NCBI RefSeq assembly: GCF_015841355.1
Contig: NZ_CP064908.1
Location: 2,480,001-2,544,000, forward strand
DNA: 64,000 nt
DNA from: Synechococcus sp. CBW1107
GTDB taxonomy: Bacteria > Cyanobacteriota > Cyanobacteriia > PCC-6307 > Cyanobiaceae
Reading direction: 5' to 3'
Shown here: positions 27,940 through 36,790 of the stretch, one piece after another
Layout: every line of letters begins with the position of its first letter
How positions within the stretch are numbered: the first letter of the stretch is position 1
Made by a program: the position numbers and the translations under genes
Notes under the pieces: model-generated
Database searches by the model: none
What the model saw: the letters and a program-made list of their open reading frames with translations, nothing else
Told to the model about the DNA's origin: nothing

Positions 27940-28470
27940 TCAGGCGGGAACGCGCTTGTCGGAGGCGGTGACCTTGAGGAAGGCGGTGTTCACGCCCGAG
28001 GCCCGCTCCAGGGCTACCTTGCCGGTGCGGGCGATCTCGAGGATCCCGAAGCTCTCGAGAATCTGCTCGAGGGCCACGAGTTTGCCCGGATCGCCCACCA
28101 CCTCCAGGATCAGGGCATTGTCGGCCACATCCACCACCTTGGCGCGGAAGACCTCCACCAGGTCGAGGATCGCGGCTCGGTTCTCCGGCGGTGCCGCCAC
28201 TTTCAGCAGCATCAGCTCCCGCTCGACCGCGGGGATGCGGGTGAGATCGATCACGTTGAGCACGTTGATCAGCTTGTTCAGCTGCTTGGTCATCTGCTCG
28301 AGGGTGTGATCGTCACCCTCCACCACCATCGTGAGGCGGGAATGGCCGCGCTGCTCGGCTGGACCCACCGCCAGGCTTTCGATGTTGAAGCCGCGGCGGG
28401 CGAACAGCCCGGAGATGCGGCTGAGGGCGCCGGATTCGTCCTGCACCAGCACCGAGAGGGTGTGTTTCAT
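27940..28470 (-). CDS. ilvN: acetolactate synthase small (regulatory) subunit
   Basis: IlvN binds valine and controls the catalytic subunit IlvB in branched-chain amino acid synthesis. 176 residues: an N-terminal ACT domain ([34 protein letters not shown]) and a C-terminal small-subunit domain ([19 protein letters not shown]). The [11 protein letters not shown] and NIESLAVG blocks are diagnostic. ilvB is not adjacent. It is convergent with the PPIase gene, 13 bases away. Confidence 0.95.
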   Translation of the reverse strand: MKHTLSVLVQDESGALSRISGLFARRGFNIESLAVGPAEQRGHSRLTMVVEGDDHTLEQMTKQLNKLINVLNVIDLTRIPAVERELMLLKVAAPPENRAAILDLVEVFRAKVVDVADNALILEVVGDPGKLVALEQILESFGILEIARTGKVALERASGVNTAFLKVTASDKRVPA

Positions 28471-28508
28471 GGCCGGGGCGGCGCTCGACGGGGCATCAAG
28501 GCCCCAAA

Positions 28509-29468
28509 TTACGTGCCGGCCGCCTGCGGCTCTGCGTCCAGCCGCTCCAGCCAGCTCAGCAGCAGCGCCTCGAAGGCTTCGGGGGCCTCGTCGTGGGGGC
28601 AGTGGCCGATCCCCTCCAGGCGCTCCAGCTGCAGATCCGGTCTGAGGCGGGCGATCAGCTCCCCCACCTCGATCGGCACCAGCCGGTCGGCCTCACCCCA
28701 GATCAGCAGCAGCGGCTGCACCAGTCGCGCCAGCAGCGCCTCGGCCGTGGCACCCCTGGGGCGCAGGGCCATGCCGATGCTCATGCCCCGCAGGGACCAG
28801 GCGGCGGTGGCCCGACGGGCCGGCCGGGCGAACAGCCGGCGCAGTTCCGCGTCACCGATCACCGGCTGGTTGTAGGCCGACTGCAGCCCCAGGTCCAGCA
28901 GGGGAGTGCGGGCGATCAGGGGCACCAGCAGTTCCAGGGGCAGCAGCCGGCAGAGAACCAGCACCAGCACCCGCTGCAGCCGCCGCCGCCAGGGGGGGCG
29001 CCGCCGCGGCACGGCCATCACCAGGCTGGGATCAGGCAGGGGCACGGCCGCCACCGCCCGCACCCACTCCGGGCTGAAAACCGCCGTGGTCAGAGCCACC
29101 AGACCACCCAGGGAGTGGCCCAGCAGCACGGCGGGCCGCTGCACCACCTGTTGCAGGAACGCCGCGCTCTGGCGGGCCCAGAGCCGGTTGTCGAGGGGCA
29201 GGGCCGGCTGGTCGGAGGCGCCGAAGCCGATCAGGTCCAGTCCGTACACACACCAGCCCGACGCCACCAGTCCGGCGACGTTGTGACGCCAGTGGCCGCT
29301 GCTGGCGGCAAAGCCATGCAGCAGCAGCAGCGGCGGATGGGAGGGGTCGCCGAGCACGCGCCAGTGGCAGGCCAGGCCGCGCCAGTGCCAGGTGCCGTGC
29401 AGACCCCAGTCGATGCCGTCCCTTGCGACAGGCTGGGCTGGAGCTGTCACCACCGGAGTCGGAGCCAC
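28509..29468 (-). CDS. alpha/beta-fold hydrolase
   Basis: A 319-residue alpha/beta hydrolase with nucleophile elbow [12 protein letters not shown] (Ser), oxyanion region [16 protein letters not shown], acid in WGEADRLVP and catalytic His in [27 protein letters not shown] places it with epoxide-hydrolase or esterase-like families common in cyanobacteria; the substrate is unknown. A basic insert around residues 155-175 ([14 protein letters not shown]) is followed by a hydrophobic stretch ([18 protein letters not shown]) that may form a cap. Its 5' end overlaps the start of the divergent methyltransferase gene. Confidence 0.88.
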   Translation of the reverse strand: MAPTPVVTAPAQPVARDGIDWGLHGTWHWRGLACHWRVLGDPSHPPLLLLHGFAASSGHWRHNVAGLVASGWCVYGLDLIGFGASDQPALPLDNRLWARQSAAFLQQVVQRPAVLLGHSLGGLVALTTAVFSPEWVRAVAAVPLPDPSLVMAVPRRRPPWRRRLQRVLVLVLCRLLPLELLVPLIARTPLLDLGLQSAYNQPVIGDAELRRLFARPARRATAAWSLRGMSIGMALRPRGATAEALLARLVQPLLLIWGEADRLVPIEVGELIARLRPDLQLERLEGIGHCPHDEAPEAFEALLLSWLERLDAEPQAAGT

Positions 29469-30600
29469 GCCGAACGACCCTCACTATTGCGAAGGCGCGG
29501 CCCGGCTGCGGCTGGGGGAGGGCTTCTTTCGCCGTGACTCGCGCCCGGCCAGGGATCTGGGGGTGCTGCTGGCCCGGCGGCTGGCGGGTGTCGGCCCCCT
29601 GCGGGTGCTGGATCTGATGGCGGGCTGCGGCGTGCGCTCCCTGCGCTATGGCCTCGAGGCCGGGGCCGCCGCCATCTGGGCCAACGATGCCGATCCGGAG
29701 CGGCTGCCGCTGCTGCAGGTCAATCTGCAGCCTCTGGCGGAGCGTCTGGCCTTGCGGCTCAGTGCCCTGACGGCCCAGAAGCTCCTGGCCGATTGCCTGC
29801 TGCGCGATCAGCGCTTCGAGCTGGTGGACCTCGATGCCTTCGGTTCTCCCGCGGCGCTGCTGCCCCTGGCGCTGGAGGCCGTGCGCTTCGGCGGCGTGCT
29901 CTATCTGGCCAGCACCGATGGGCGCTCCCCCACCGGCCACGACCGTGTGGCCGCCCTGCGCTCGCTGGGGGCGGCGGCCCGGGCCCACCCCGCCAGCTGG
30001 GAGCTGGCCCTGCGCCTTCAGCTCGGGGTCGTGGCCCGGGCGGCCTGGTGCCTGGGCCGGGGCATCAGGCCGCTGCTGAGTTTCAGCGACGGCCGCACCT
30101 TCCGCACGGCCGTGCAGGTGCAGCGCAGTCCCGTCGCTCGGGAGGAAGACCAGCTGGGTCTGCTGGCCCACTGCCACGGCTGCGGGGATCAGCAGGTGCA
30201 GAGCCTCAAGCGCCTGCGGGGCTGGCAGAGCTGCGGCTGCAGCGCTGCCCCACCCCTGGCGGTGAGTGGTCCGCTCTGGATCGGTCCGCTCCAGGATGCC
30301 GACTGCCTTGGCGAGCTCTCGGCCCTGGCCGTCTCTGGCTCCATGGCTGAGGAGGGCCGGCGGCTGCTGGCCAACCTGAGTGCCGACGCGGGGGAGGGCG
30401 CGCGGGTCTGGCCGATGGCGGAGATCGCCCGGCGATCGCCCGGCGGCACGGTCCGCCTGCGGCAGCTGCAGGAGCGGTTGCGCCGGGGGGGCTGGAGCGC
30501 GGGCGTCAGTGGCGTGATGCCCGGGCAGCTGCGCACCTCAGCGCCCTGGGCGGTGGTCCTGGAGCTGGCCGCTGCGGGAGATGGGACACTGGGCGGGTAG
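29413..30600 (+). CDS. trm1: Trm1-type tRNA (guanine-N2)-methyltransferase
   Basis: Trm1 makes N2-methyl or N2,N2-dimethylguanosine in tRNA, usually at G26. The AdoMet-binding part shows VLDLMAGCGVRSLRYGLEAG and IWANDADPERLPL, the catalytic motif is LVDLDAFGSPAALL (D-x-FGSP), and the C-terminal domain has a zinc-type set CHGCGDQQ and GWQSCGC. Start: ATG 29413 gives 395 residues; GTG 29392 is longer. Either choice overlaps the 5' end of the divergent hydrolase by at least 50 bases, so one of the two starts may be further in. The family is mainly archaeal/eukaryotic and sporadic in bacteria. Confidence 0.85.
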   Translation: MPSLATGWAGAVTTGVGATPNDPHYCEGAARLRLGEGFFRRDSRPARDLGVLLARRLAGVGPLRVLDLMAGCGVRSLRYGLEAGAAAIWANDADPERLPLLQVNLQPLAERLALRLSALTAQKLLADCLLRDQRFELVDLDAFGSPAALLPLALEAVRFGGVLYLASTDGRSPTGHDRVAALRSLGAAARAHPASWELALRLQLGVVARAAWCLGRGIRPLLSFSDGRTFRTAVQVQRSPVAREEDQLGLLAHCHGCGDQQVQSLKRLRGWQSCGCSAAPPLAVSGPLWIGPLQDADCLGELSALAVSGSMAEEGRRLLANLSADAGEGARVWPMAEIARRSPGGTVRLRQLQERLRRGGWSAGVSGVMPGQLRTSAPWAVVLELAAAGDGTLGG

Positions 30601-30618
30601 CCGTTCTCGCCTGCCCCC

Positions 30619-30717
30619 ATGGCCTCGGAAATCTTCTTCACCGCAGCGGTCTTCTGGGTGCTGATCCCCGTCGGCCTCGTGGGCGGAGCCCTTCTGCTCA
30701 AACTGCAGAAAGATTGA
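30619..30717 (+). CDS. petM: cytochrome b6f complex subunit PetM
   Basis: PetM (subunit VII) is a 32-residue single-helix protein of the cytochrome b6f complex. The frame from ATG 30619 to TGA 30715-30717 encodes [20 protein letters not shown] followed by [12 protein letters not shown], essentially the family consensus. It is followed 100 bases later by ycf39 on the same strand. Confidence 0.95.
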   Translation: MASEIFFTAAVFWVLIPVGLVGGALLLKLQKD

Positions 30718-30817
30718 GGCCCTGGGGGTGAAGTCCTCGCCCTCGGCCAGGACGTTTACGCCGGCGCGCCGGTGACAGCCGCACCTCTAGGCTCAGCCCC
30801 TCCTGGTCGGGTGCTTC

Positions 30818-31780
30818 ATGCAGGTTCTGGTCGTCGGCGGTACCGGCACCCTTGGTCGCCAGATTGCCCGCCGTGCCCTCGATCAGGGCCACCAGGTGCG
30901 CTGCATGGTGCGCTCACCCCGCAAGGCCGCCTTCCTGCAGGAGTGGGGCTGTGAACTCACCCGCGGTGATCTGCTCGAACCCGAAAGCCTCGCCTACGCC
31001 CTCGAGGGGCAGGATGCGGTGATCGATGCGGCCACCGCCCGTCCCACGGACAGCGCCGGCATCTACACGATCGACTGGGACGGCAAGCTCAACCTGCTGC
31101 GGGCCTGTGAGCAGGCGGGTGTCAAGCGGTTCGTCTTCGTGTCGCTGCTGGGGGCTGAACTCCACCGCGAGGTGCCCCTGATGGACATCAAGTACTGCAC
31201 CGAGCAGCTCTTGATCGGCTCCGATCTCGACTACACGATCCTGCGCTGCGTGGCCTTCATGCAGGGGGTGATCGGTCAGTTCGCCATTCCCGTGCTCGAG
31301 GGCCAGACCGTGTGGGTGAGCGGCACCCCCACTCCGATCGCCTACATGAACACCCAGGACGTGGCCCGCTTCGCGGTGGCGGCTCTGAGCCAGCCCGCCA
31401 CCGTGCGTCAGGCCTTCCCGGTGGTGGGTCCCAAAGCCTGGAACACCGGTGAGGTCACCCAGCTGTGTGAGCGCTACAGCGGCAAGCCGGCCCGGGTGTT
31501 CCGGGTGAGGCCGTTTCTGATCCGTCTGATGCAGGGGCTGGCGTCCTTCTTCGAGCCCGGGGTGAACGTGGCGGAGCGGCTGGCCTTTGCCGAGGTCACC
31601 GGTGGCGGTCAGCCCCTGGATGCCCCGATGGAGGCCAGCTACGAGGCCTTCGCCCTCGATCCTGCTGAGACCACCCGCCTGGAGGATTACCTCAAGGAGT
31701 ACTACGACACGATCCTGCGCCGCCTGCGGGAGCTGGATGCCGACCTCGACAAGGAGGGAAAGAAGAAGCTGCCGTTCTGA
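30818..31780 (+). CDS. ycf39: Ycf39, NAD(P)-binding PSII assembly factor
   Basis: Ycf39 is an atypical short-chain dehydrogenase that, with Hlip proteins, delivers chlorophyll to newly made D1 during PSII repair. 320 residues. The nucleotide-binding motif MQVLVVGGTGTLGRQIARRA opens the protein; VRCMVRSPRKAAFLQEWGCE, VIDAATARP, VKRFVFVSLLGAE and YTILRCVAFMQGVIGQFAIP follow family order. The C-terminus (YLKEYYDTILRRLRELDADL) is charged and helical. Its position next to petM matches other cyanobacteria as I recall them. Confidence 0.92.
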   Translation: MQVLVVGGTGTLGRQIARRALDQGHQVRCMVRSPRKAAFLQEWGCELTRGDLLEPESLAYALEGQDAVIDAATARPTDSAGIYTIDWDGKLNLLRACEQAGVKRFVFVSLLGAELHREVPLMDIKYCTEQLLIGSDLDYTILRCVAFMQGVIGQFAIPVLEGQTVWVSGTPTPIAYMNTQDVARFAVAALSQPATVRQAFPVVGPKAWNTGEVTQLCERYSGKPARVFRVRPFLIRLMQGLASFFEPGVNVAERLAFAEVTGGGQPLDAPMEASYEAFALDPAETTRLEDYLKEYYDTILRRLRELDADLDKEGKKKLPF

Positions 31781-31828
31781 TGGACCAACAGTTCTTTTGT
31801 ACCATCAATCGACACTGCCGGCACGTCC

Positions 31829-32044
31829 ATGTCCATTGCCCAGATCAAGAATCTCCAGCGCCGGCTGGCCAATCTCGAGCAGGAAGCCACCGCCGAGCTC
31901 AACCGGGCCTGCGGCCATGAGCTCTGGATGAGTCTGGGTTTCGATGCCCTTGACAGCCTCGAGGAGGCCGACCGGCGGGCACGCGCGAACTATTACTACG
32001 GCCAGCTCCAGACCGTGCGCGAGCTGCAGCAGGTCATCGGCTGA
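31829..32044 (+). CDS. conserved small helical protein, 71 aa
   Basis: 71 residues with a coiled-coil-like start (MSIAQIKNLQRRLANLEQEA) and a Tyr-rich later part (ANYYYGQLQTVRELQQVIG). Charge pattern and compactness suggest a real small soluble protein shared among picocyanobacteria, but I cannot name it. It lies 48 bases after ycf39 and overlaps the convergent rluE by 11 bases. Confidence 0.65.
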   Translation: MSIAQIKNLQRRLANLEQEATAELNRACGHELWMSLGFDALDSLEEADRRARANYYYGQLQTVRELQQVIG

Positions 32045-32690
32045 ACCGGCCGCCGCGCCTGTCGAGGAGTCGGTTCAGCCGCTCCTGCTCGGCAGCGGTC
32101 ACCGGCCGCCATTCACCGGGCGCCAGACCCTCGAGGCTCAGGGGCGGGCCTCCATCCATCAGGTCGATCGCCACCCGCAGCAGCCGCAGGGTGGGCAGTC
32201 CCACGGCCGCAGTCATCCGCCGCACCTGGCGGTTACGACCTTCCCGCAGCCTCAGGTCCAGCCAGGAGGTGGGGATCGAGCGGCGCTGGCGGATCGGTGG
32301 CACCCGCTCCGCCAGACCCGGATCAGCCAGGGTGATGGCCTGGGCGGCGAGGGTGCGTCGGCCCTGCACGATCACTCCCTCCCGCAGCTGCTCCAGCGCG
32401 GCCTCGCTGGGGGTTCCCTCCACCTGCACCCAGTAGCGGCGCCAGTGGCCCCAGCGGGGATCCGTGAGGCGTTGCTGCAGTCGGCCATCGCTGGTGAGCA
32501 GCAGCAGGCCTTCGCTGTCGGCATCGAGGCGGCCGGCGGCGTAGACCCCAGGCACGGGCACCAGGGGGGCCAGGGTCGACCAGGGGCTGAGCGGCTCGGG
32601 GCTGAACTGGCTGAGCACCCCGTAGGGCTTGTTCAGTACCAGGGTGGTCGGGGCCGGCCCGGCCGCGGAGGCTGATTCAGAAACCGCCAT
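32034..32690 (-). CDS. rluE: rRNA large subunit pseudouridine synthase E
   Basis: RluE-type enzymes of the RsuA family isomerise a uridine in 23S rRNA. 218 residues without an S4 domain. The start is LVLNKPYGVLSQFSPE; the catalytic motif is AAGRLDADSEGLLLLTSDGR (Asp in GRLD); the closing conserved block is LREGRNRQVRRMTAAVGLPT and LRLLRVAIDLM. The start ATG 32690 lies within a small upstream frame on the same strand. Substrate site is inferred from family. Confidence 0.93.
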   Translation of the reverse strand: MAVSESASAAGPAPTTLVLNKPYGVLSQFSPEPLSPWSTLAPLVPVPGVYAAGRLDADSEGLLLLTSDGRLQQRLTDPRWGHWRRYWVQVEGTPSEAALEQLREGVIVQGRRTLAAQAITLADPGLAERVPPIRQRRSIPTSWLDLRLREGRNRQVRRMTAAVGLPTLRLLRVAIDLMDGGPPLSLEGLAPGEWRPVTAAEQERLNRLLDRRGGRFSR

Positions 32691-32775
32691 TCCTCTGGCG
32701 GGCTTTCCAGAGATTCACCACCCCGATTGAAATCAGCAGCAGGCCCAGATCAAGGGTCAGGGGTGGAACGAGCAA
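32677..32775 (-). CDS. possible 32-aa single-helix membrane protein
   Basis: A short frame ending TGA 32677-32679, overlapping the rluE start by 14 bases. From TTG 32775 it reads MLVPPLTLDLGLLLISIGVV then NLWKARQRNGGF: one hydrophobic helix and a basic tail, typical of a mini membrane protein with the tail in the cytoplasm. There is no ATG or GTG and no clear ribosome site (TTG 32790 is another option), so it remains tentative. The rest of the 226-base gap to infA shows nothing else coding. Confidence 0.35.
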   Translation of the reverse strand: MLVPPLTLDLGLLLISIGVVNLWKARQRNGGF

Positions 32776-32916
32776 GGAGCAAGCCGGCAACGTCCCAGAC
32801 CCTAGGGCTCTCGATGCAGGGACGGTGCTGCCCCAAGGGCCGGAGATCGGCCCATGGGTGGCCAGCGGGTCGCCAATTTAAGGTGGAGTGACCTTTGCAT
32901 CGAGCCACGGCAGCGC

Positions 32917-33186
32917 ATGATCGAAACCTCGGGAGTGATCGAGAAGGAACAGGGCAACGGGTTCTACCTGGTCACCCTCGATCAGCCCTCCGGGCACCAG
33001 TGCCTCTGCCGTGCCGCCGGCAAGCTCACCAAGTTCCGCATCAAGCTGCTCGCAGGCGACAAGGTGCTTGTCGAGATCAGCCCCTACGACCTCACCCGCG
33101 GCCGGATCACCTACCGGGAACGCAACGCCGGAGCCACCGGCCCCAGGCCTGGCGGCAACCGCCCCGGTGGTCCGAGGCGGCGCTGA
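32917..33186 (+). CDS. infA: translation initiation factor IF-1
   Basis: IF-1 occupies the ribosomal A site during initiation. 89 residues from ATG 32917: MIETSGVIEKEQGNGFYLVT, HQCLCRAAGKLTKFRIKLLA, GDKVLVEISPYDLTRGRIT and YRER form the OB fold. A Gly/Pro/Arg-rich tail of ~18 residues (GPRPGGNRPGGPRRR) extends beyond the usual end; I recall this from related Synechococcus. The leader shows a TTTAAGG stretch that could be a -10 element. Confidence 0.95.
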   Translation: MIETSGVIEKEQGNGFYLVTLDQPSGHQCLCRAAGKLTKFRIKLLAGDKVLVEISPYDLTRGRITYRERNAGATGPRPGGNRPGGPRRR

Positions 33187-33234
33187 GCGCAGGCCGGCTT
33201 CAGGCTCGGCTCTTGCTCCTGTTCTGGCTTCGGC

Positions 33235-34635
33235 TCAGGCCACCGGCACCGGCAGGAGAGCTTCAATGGCGGTTTTGAATTCGCTGCGCTGCTTCACTCC
33301 GCGCCACTGTTGAGCCAGCTGCTTGGCGTGGAAGAGCTGAACGGTGGGGGTGCCGTTGACACCGGCCTGGGTAGCGATCTCCTGCTCGGCTTCGATGTCT
33401 ATCTCCACGCCCTGGGCGGCACCGCCGAGCTCCTGCAGCACACGCTTGAGCTGAGGCTTGAGCACATGGCAGGGCCCGCAGCTGGGGGAGGTGTAGACCA
33501 CCAGCAGGGGCCTGTCACTGTCGTGGTAGAGCTTGCGCAGGGCATAACCGCCTTTCTGCCAGAGGGCAGCGGGGTCGAAGTTGTCGGCATCGCTCACGGC
33601 GGTGTGGATGGGTTCACCGCTGGGTTCCGGCTCCACGTTGGTGCGATGCACCGTGGAGGCCAAGCCGTGGTGGGTGAGCCAGCGCTCGGCGGCCAGGGCC
33701 GCCTGGCAGCCGCTGCCGGCGGCGGTGACTCCCTGACGCCACTGGGCATCGGCCACATCACCGGCGGCGAACACCCCCTCCAGGCTGGTGTCGGGCTGAC
33801 CCGGTGTGGTGACGAGGTAACCCTTGGCATCCACCGCTAGCTGGTCCCGCACTAGGCGCGTGTTGGGGGTGTGGCCTATGGCATAGAACAGCCCCCGCAC
33901 CGGCAGCTCCTCGGTGCTGCCGTCGTCGGGATTGCGCAGGGTGAGCGCCTCCAGCCAGCCGTTCCCCGACACATCGACCACGTCCCGCTTCCAGTGCACG
34001 GTGATGGCGGGGTTGGCCAGCACCCGGTCGGCCATGGCGCCACTGGCACGCAGGCTCTCGCGGCGGACGATCAGGTGCACGTGGCTGCCGTACTTGGTGA
34101 GATACACCGCTTCCTCGCAGGCCGAATCCCCTCCTCCGACCACCGCCAGCTCCTCATTTCGGAACTGGGGGGTGGCTCCATCGCAGATGGCGCAGGCGCT
34201 GATGCCCTGGCTCCAGAACTGCTGTTCGTGGGGAAGGCCGAGGCGGTTGGCGCTGGCGCCGGTGGCGAGGATCACGGCCTGGGTGCGAATCGTGCGCCCC
34301 TCGGCGCTGATCCTGAACGGGCGCTCGGAGAGGTCGATCGCCTCGGCATCGGCCTCCACCAGTCGGGTGCCCCAGCGCACGGCCTGGGCCTTCATGCGGT
34401 CCATCAGGTCGGGGCCGAGGATGCCATCGGGGAAGCCGGGGAAGTTCTCCACATGGGTGGTGGTCATCAGCTGGCCACCGGGGATGCCCCCGTCCTGGAA
34501 GCCGGTGATCAGCAGGGGATTGAGGTTGGCGCGGGCCGCATAGATGGCTGCGGTGTATCCGGCCGGGCCAGAGCCCACGATCACCAGGTTCTCCACCGCA
34601 GCCTCGTCGCCCCTGGGGCCTGAGGAAACGCTCAT
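33235..34635 (-). CDS. trxB: NADPH-thioredoxin reductase C (NTRC fusion)
   Basis: NTRC carries its own thioredoxin and reduces 2-Cys peroxiredoxins using NADPH. 466 residues. The reductase part (residues ~15-320) has IVGSGPAGYTAAIYAARANL (FAD), the redox pair CAIC in GISACAICDG, VVGGGDSACEEAVYLTKYG (NADPH) and GVFAAGDVADAQWRQ. The thioredoxin domain (~355-466) has TSPSCGPCHVLKPQLKRVL with a CGPC site and GVNGTPTVQLF. This fusion is known from plants and many cyanobacteria. Convergent with infA. Confidence 0.95.
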   Translation of the reverse strand: MSVSSGPRGDEAAVENLVIVGSGPAGYTAAIYAARANLNPLLITGFQDGGIPGGQLMTTTHVENFPGFPDGILGPDLMDRMKAQAVRWGTRLVEADAEAIDLSERPFRISAEGRTIRTQAVILATGASANRLGLPHEQQFWSQGISACAICDGATPQFRNEELAVVGGGDSACEEAVYLTKYGSHVHLIVRRESLRASGAMADRVLANPAITVHWKRDVVDVSGNGWLEALTLRNPDDGSTEELPVRGLFYAIGHTPNTRLVRDQLAVDAKGYLVTTPGQPDTSLEGVFAAGDVADAQWRQGVTAAGSGCQAALAAERWLTHHGLASTVHRTNVEPEPSGEPIHTAVSDADNFDPAALWQKGGYALRKLYHDSDRPLLVVYTSPSCGPCHVLKPQLKRVLQELGGAAQGVEIDIEAEQEIATQAGVNGTPTVQLFHAKQLAQQWRGVKQRSEFKTAIEALLPVPVA

Positions 34636-34815
34636 GGGATCTAATGCGGACTGACTATGAGTTGAGCTTAGATCACAGCGTGCGGACCTGTGGGAAGCGC
34701 TCCGCCGGCCCAGCCCAGGAATCCTGAAGAAATGAGACGAGGGTTGCCGGAGGGTCCTGCTTCTTAAGGATTGCCTTAGATTTGCGCTCAGCTCCCTCGC
34801 CCGCCGTGGCTTCGA

Positions 34816-35028
34816 CTATTCCGCCAGGTCCAGAGTTCCGAGCCCCTGGGGCACGAGCAGCATGGCCAGCCGCTCGGGCTGGTGGTCGATGCCGAGGATC
34901 CAGTCACGGAACTCTTCGGTGAGGGCAAAGCTCTCCTCGTAGTGCTCCAGGCGGTCGAGTTCGGCGATGCGGGCCACGGCCCAGCTCACCAGTGCGGCGA
35001 GATGGCGGTGGGGAGAGGCCTTGGTCAT
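34816..35028 (-). CDS. conserved small hypothetical protein, 70 aa
   Basis: 70 residues from ATG 35028: MTKASPHRHLAALVSWAVARI then LDRLEHYEESFALTEEFRDW and a hydrophobic end (AMLLVPQGLGTLDLAE). Mostly helical, no motif recognised. An ATG at 35049 would add seven residues. The flanking gaps (34636-34815 and 35029-35160) hold no further gene I can support; the first must contain the NTRC promoter. Confidence 0.55.
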   Translation of the reverse strand: MTKASPHRHLAALVSWAVARIAELDRLEHYEESFALTEEFRDWILGIDHQPERLAMLLVPQGLGTLDLAE

Positions 35029-35160
35029 GATCCATCTCCGGGTGAGCACCAGGCTGAATGGTGACTAGACCATTTGTGGTGTTGGTTTGGAGATGTTCGC
35101 ACTCTCTTCGTTTTTGTGCTGTAACCAGCGCCACTGGACCGGGGCGCGCGGCTCAAGCGC

Positions 35161-36627
35161 TCAGGAGCGTCGTCTGTCAAGAAACCCTGGCAATTGGGGG
35201 CCGCGCAGGCGGATCACCTCTCCGGCGCCATCGCGCAGGGCCTCCAGCGGCAGCTGGCTTCCCGCTCCGGCTCCGGCACCTGCCAGCTCGTCCTCCGGCG
35301 GGGTCCTCGGCCGGATCACATAGGCCTCTGCCACGGACCAGCTGCGGGCATAGCCCATCAGCAGTGGATCGGCGGGCGCATACACGTAGGAGGGATGGCG
35401 CGGGATGGGCTCCAGAGCCGCCCGGCCGGGATCGATCCGCACGGCTCTGGTGATCGCCTGAAGGAAACGGCTGCGGGTCACCACGGTGCTCAGGTAGGCC
35501 ACCACCCGCAGGCGTGGAGCATCGAATCCCTCGGCGCACATGTCGATGCTCACCAGCCAGTCGGCGTCGCCGGCCCGGAAGGCCTGGAGATGGGCGGCCG
35601 CCTCGGGATCCTGGGAGTGCACCAGCCGCACGCGGTCCCCCTGCTCCTCCAGCAGGCCGCTCAGACCGCGCGCGTGAGCGATGTCACGGGCAATCACCAG
35701 CCCGCCCGCCTCGGGATGGTCGTCGATGCGGAGTCTGTCGAGGCGCTCTCGGGCATTGAGCAGCACCCGCAGGGCGATGCTGCTCTGGTCGCCGGGACGG
35801 ATGGCGCGGCGCAGGTTGCGGGCCCGCCAGCTTTCGCGGGTTTCCAGCGACAGGGGTGACCGCTCCGCCTCGCCCTCCCGCTCCGCCTCGCCACGGCCGT
35901 GGTCCACCCAGCCGTCCTGGAAGCGAAACTCCAGCGGCCTGACATCACCGGCCACGATCAATTGGCGGGGCTCCACGCTCAGGTCGGGCTCGATCTGTTC
36001 CACAAGCAGTCCCTCCTGGTGCCGGGGCACGCGCCGGGCGGCACAGAAAGCCAGGTTGTCGGCGCGGAAGGGGGTGCCGCTCAGGCCCAGGCGCAGCGCA
36101 TGATCCCGGCTCAGCTCGCTGAAGGCATGGCCCCAGGCCGTGGCTTCCGGTTCCTCCGGATCCAGTCCGAGGTGATGCACCTCATCGGCCACCGTGAGGG
36201 TGGGCCCGGGCAGGAGGCTCAATAGCTCCTGCTGCAGCCGGTGCCTGTGGCGCGCGGCGCTCTGGTAGCTGAGCAGCAGACCCTGGCCGCCCTCGGGGGC
36301 CTGAGCCGGATCCCACTCGCGCAGCTCCAGCCCCAGCTGGCGGGCCGAGTCGCGCCACTGGGCGGCGATCGAACTGCGGTGGCAGAACACCAGCAGATGG
36401 GCGAGACGGCCCTCCCGCAGCAGGGACTGGAAGCCCAGCAGTGCCCCGAAGGTCTTGCCGGCGCCGGGTCCGGCGTGGACCAGGACGTCCTGCCCAAGGC
36501 TGCCGGGCACCTCCAGGCGCCGGCGCAGCAGATTGATCAGCTGCCACTGCCACTGCCGCGGAGCCAGACGCAGGCCAAGGGCGTGACCCAGGTCAAAGGA
36601 CGGCCTGCCGCGGGCGTTGGTGTCCAT
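35161..36627 (-). CDS. DEAD/DEAH-box superfamily 2 helicase
   Basis: A 488-residue SF2 helicase-like protein. Motif I is HAGPGAGKTFGALLGF, Ia FCHRSSIAAQW, II VADEVHHLG (DEVH), III LGLSGTPFRAD, and the second RecA domain shows VIARDIAHARGLSGLL, VSIDMCAEGFDAPRLRVVAY (V) and RSRFLQAITRAVRIDPGR (VI, QAITRAVR). It resembles the helicase half of type III restriction or UvrB/RAD3-like proteins, but no nuclease, methylase or accessory domain is attached, and no partner gene is adjacent. Function is open. Confidence 0.85.
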   Translation of the reverse strand: MDTNARGRPSFDLGHALGLRLAPRQWQWQLINLLRRRLEVPGSLGQDVLVHAGPGAGKTFGALLGFQSLLREGRLAHLLVFCHRSSIAAQWRDSARQLGLELREWDPAQAPEGGQGLLLSYQSAARHRHRLQQELLSLLPGPTLTVADEVHHLGLDPEEPEATAWGHAFSELSRDHALRLGLSGTPFRADNLAFCAARRVPRHQEGLLVEQIEPDLSVEPRQLIVAGDVRPLEFRFQDGWVDHGRGEAEREGEAERSPLSLETRESWRARNLRRAIRPGDQSSIALRVLLNARERLDRLRIDDHPEAGGLVIARDIAHARGLSGLLEEQGDRVRLVHSQDPEAAAHLQAFRAGDADWLVSIDMCAEGFDAPRLRVVAYLSTVVTRSRFLQAITRAVRIDPGRAALEPIPRHPSYVYAPADPLLMGYARSWSVAEAYVIRPRTPPEDELAGAGAGAGSQLPLEALRDGAGEVIRLRGPQLPGFLDRRRS

Positions 36628-36790
36628 GGCAGCGACGCCGGCAGGAGTGGCGTCATTGTGCGTGCTGCGGCCTGGAAATGAGTGTTTGTCACCAGGGCTT
36701 CCGCATGCAGCTTCCCTACCGTCCGGGCATCATCCCGAGCGCTGCCCGGTCAGATCTCTTCGCTCTCCAGTGGCCCCGCCTTCATCACCG

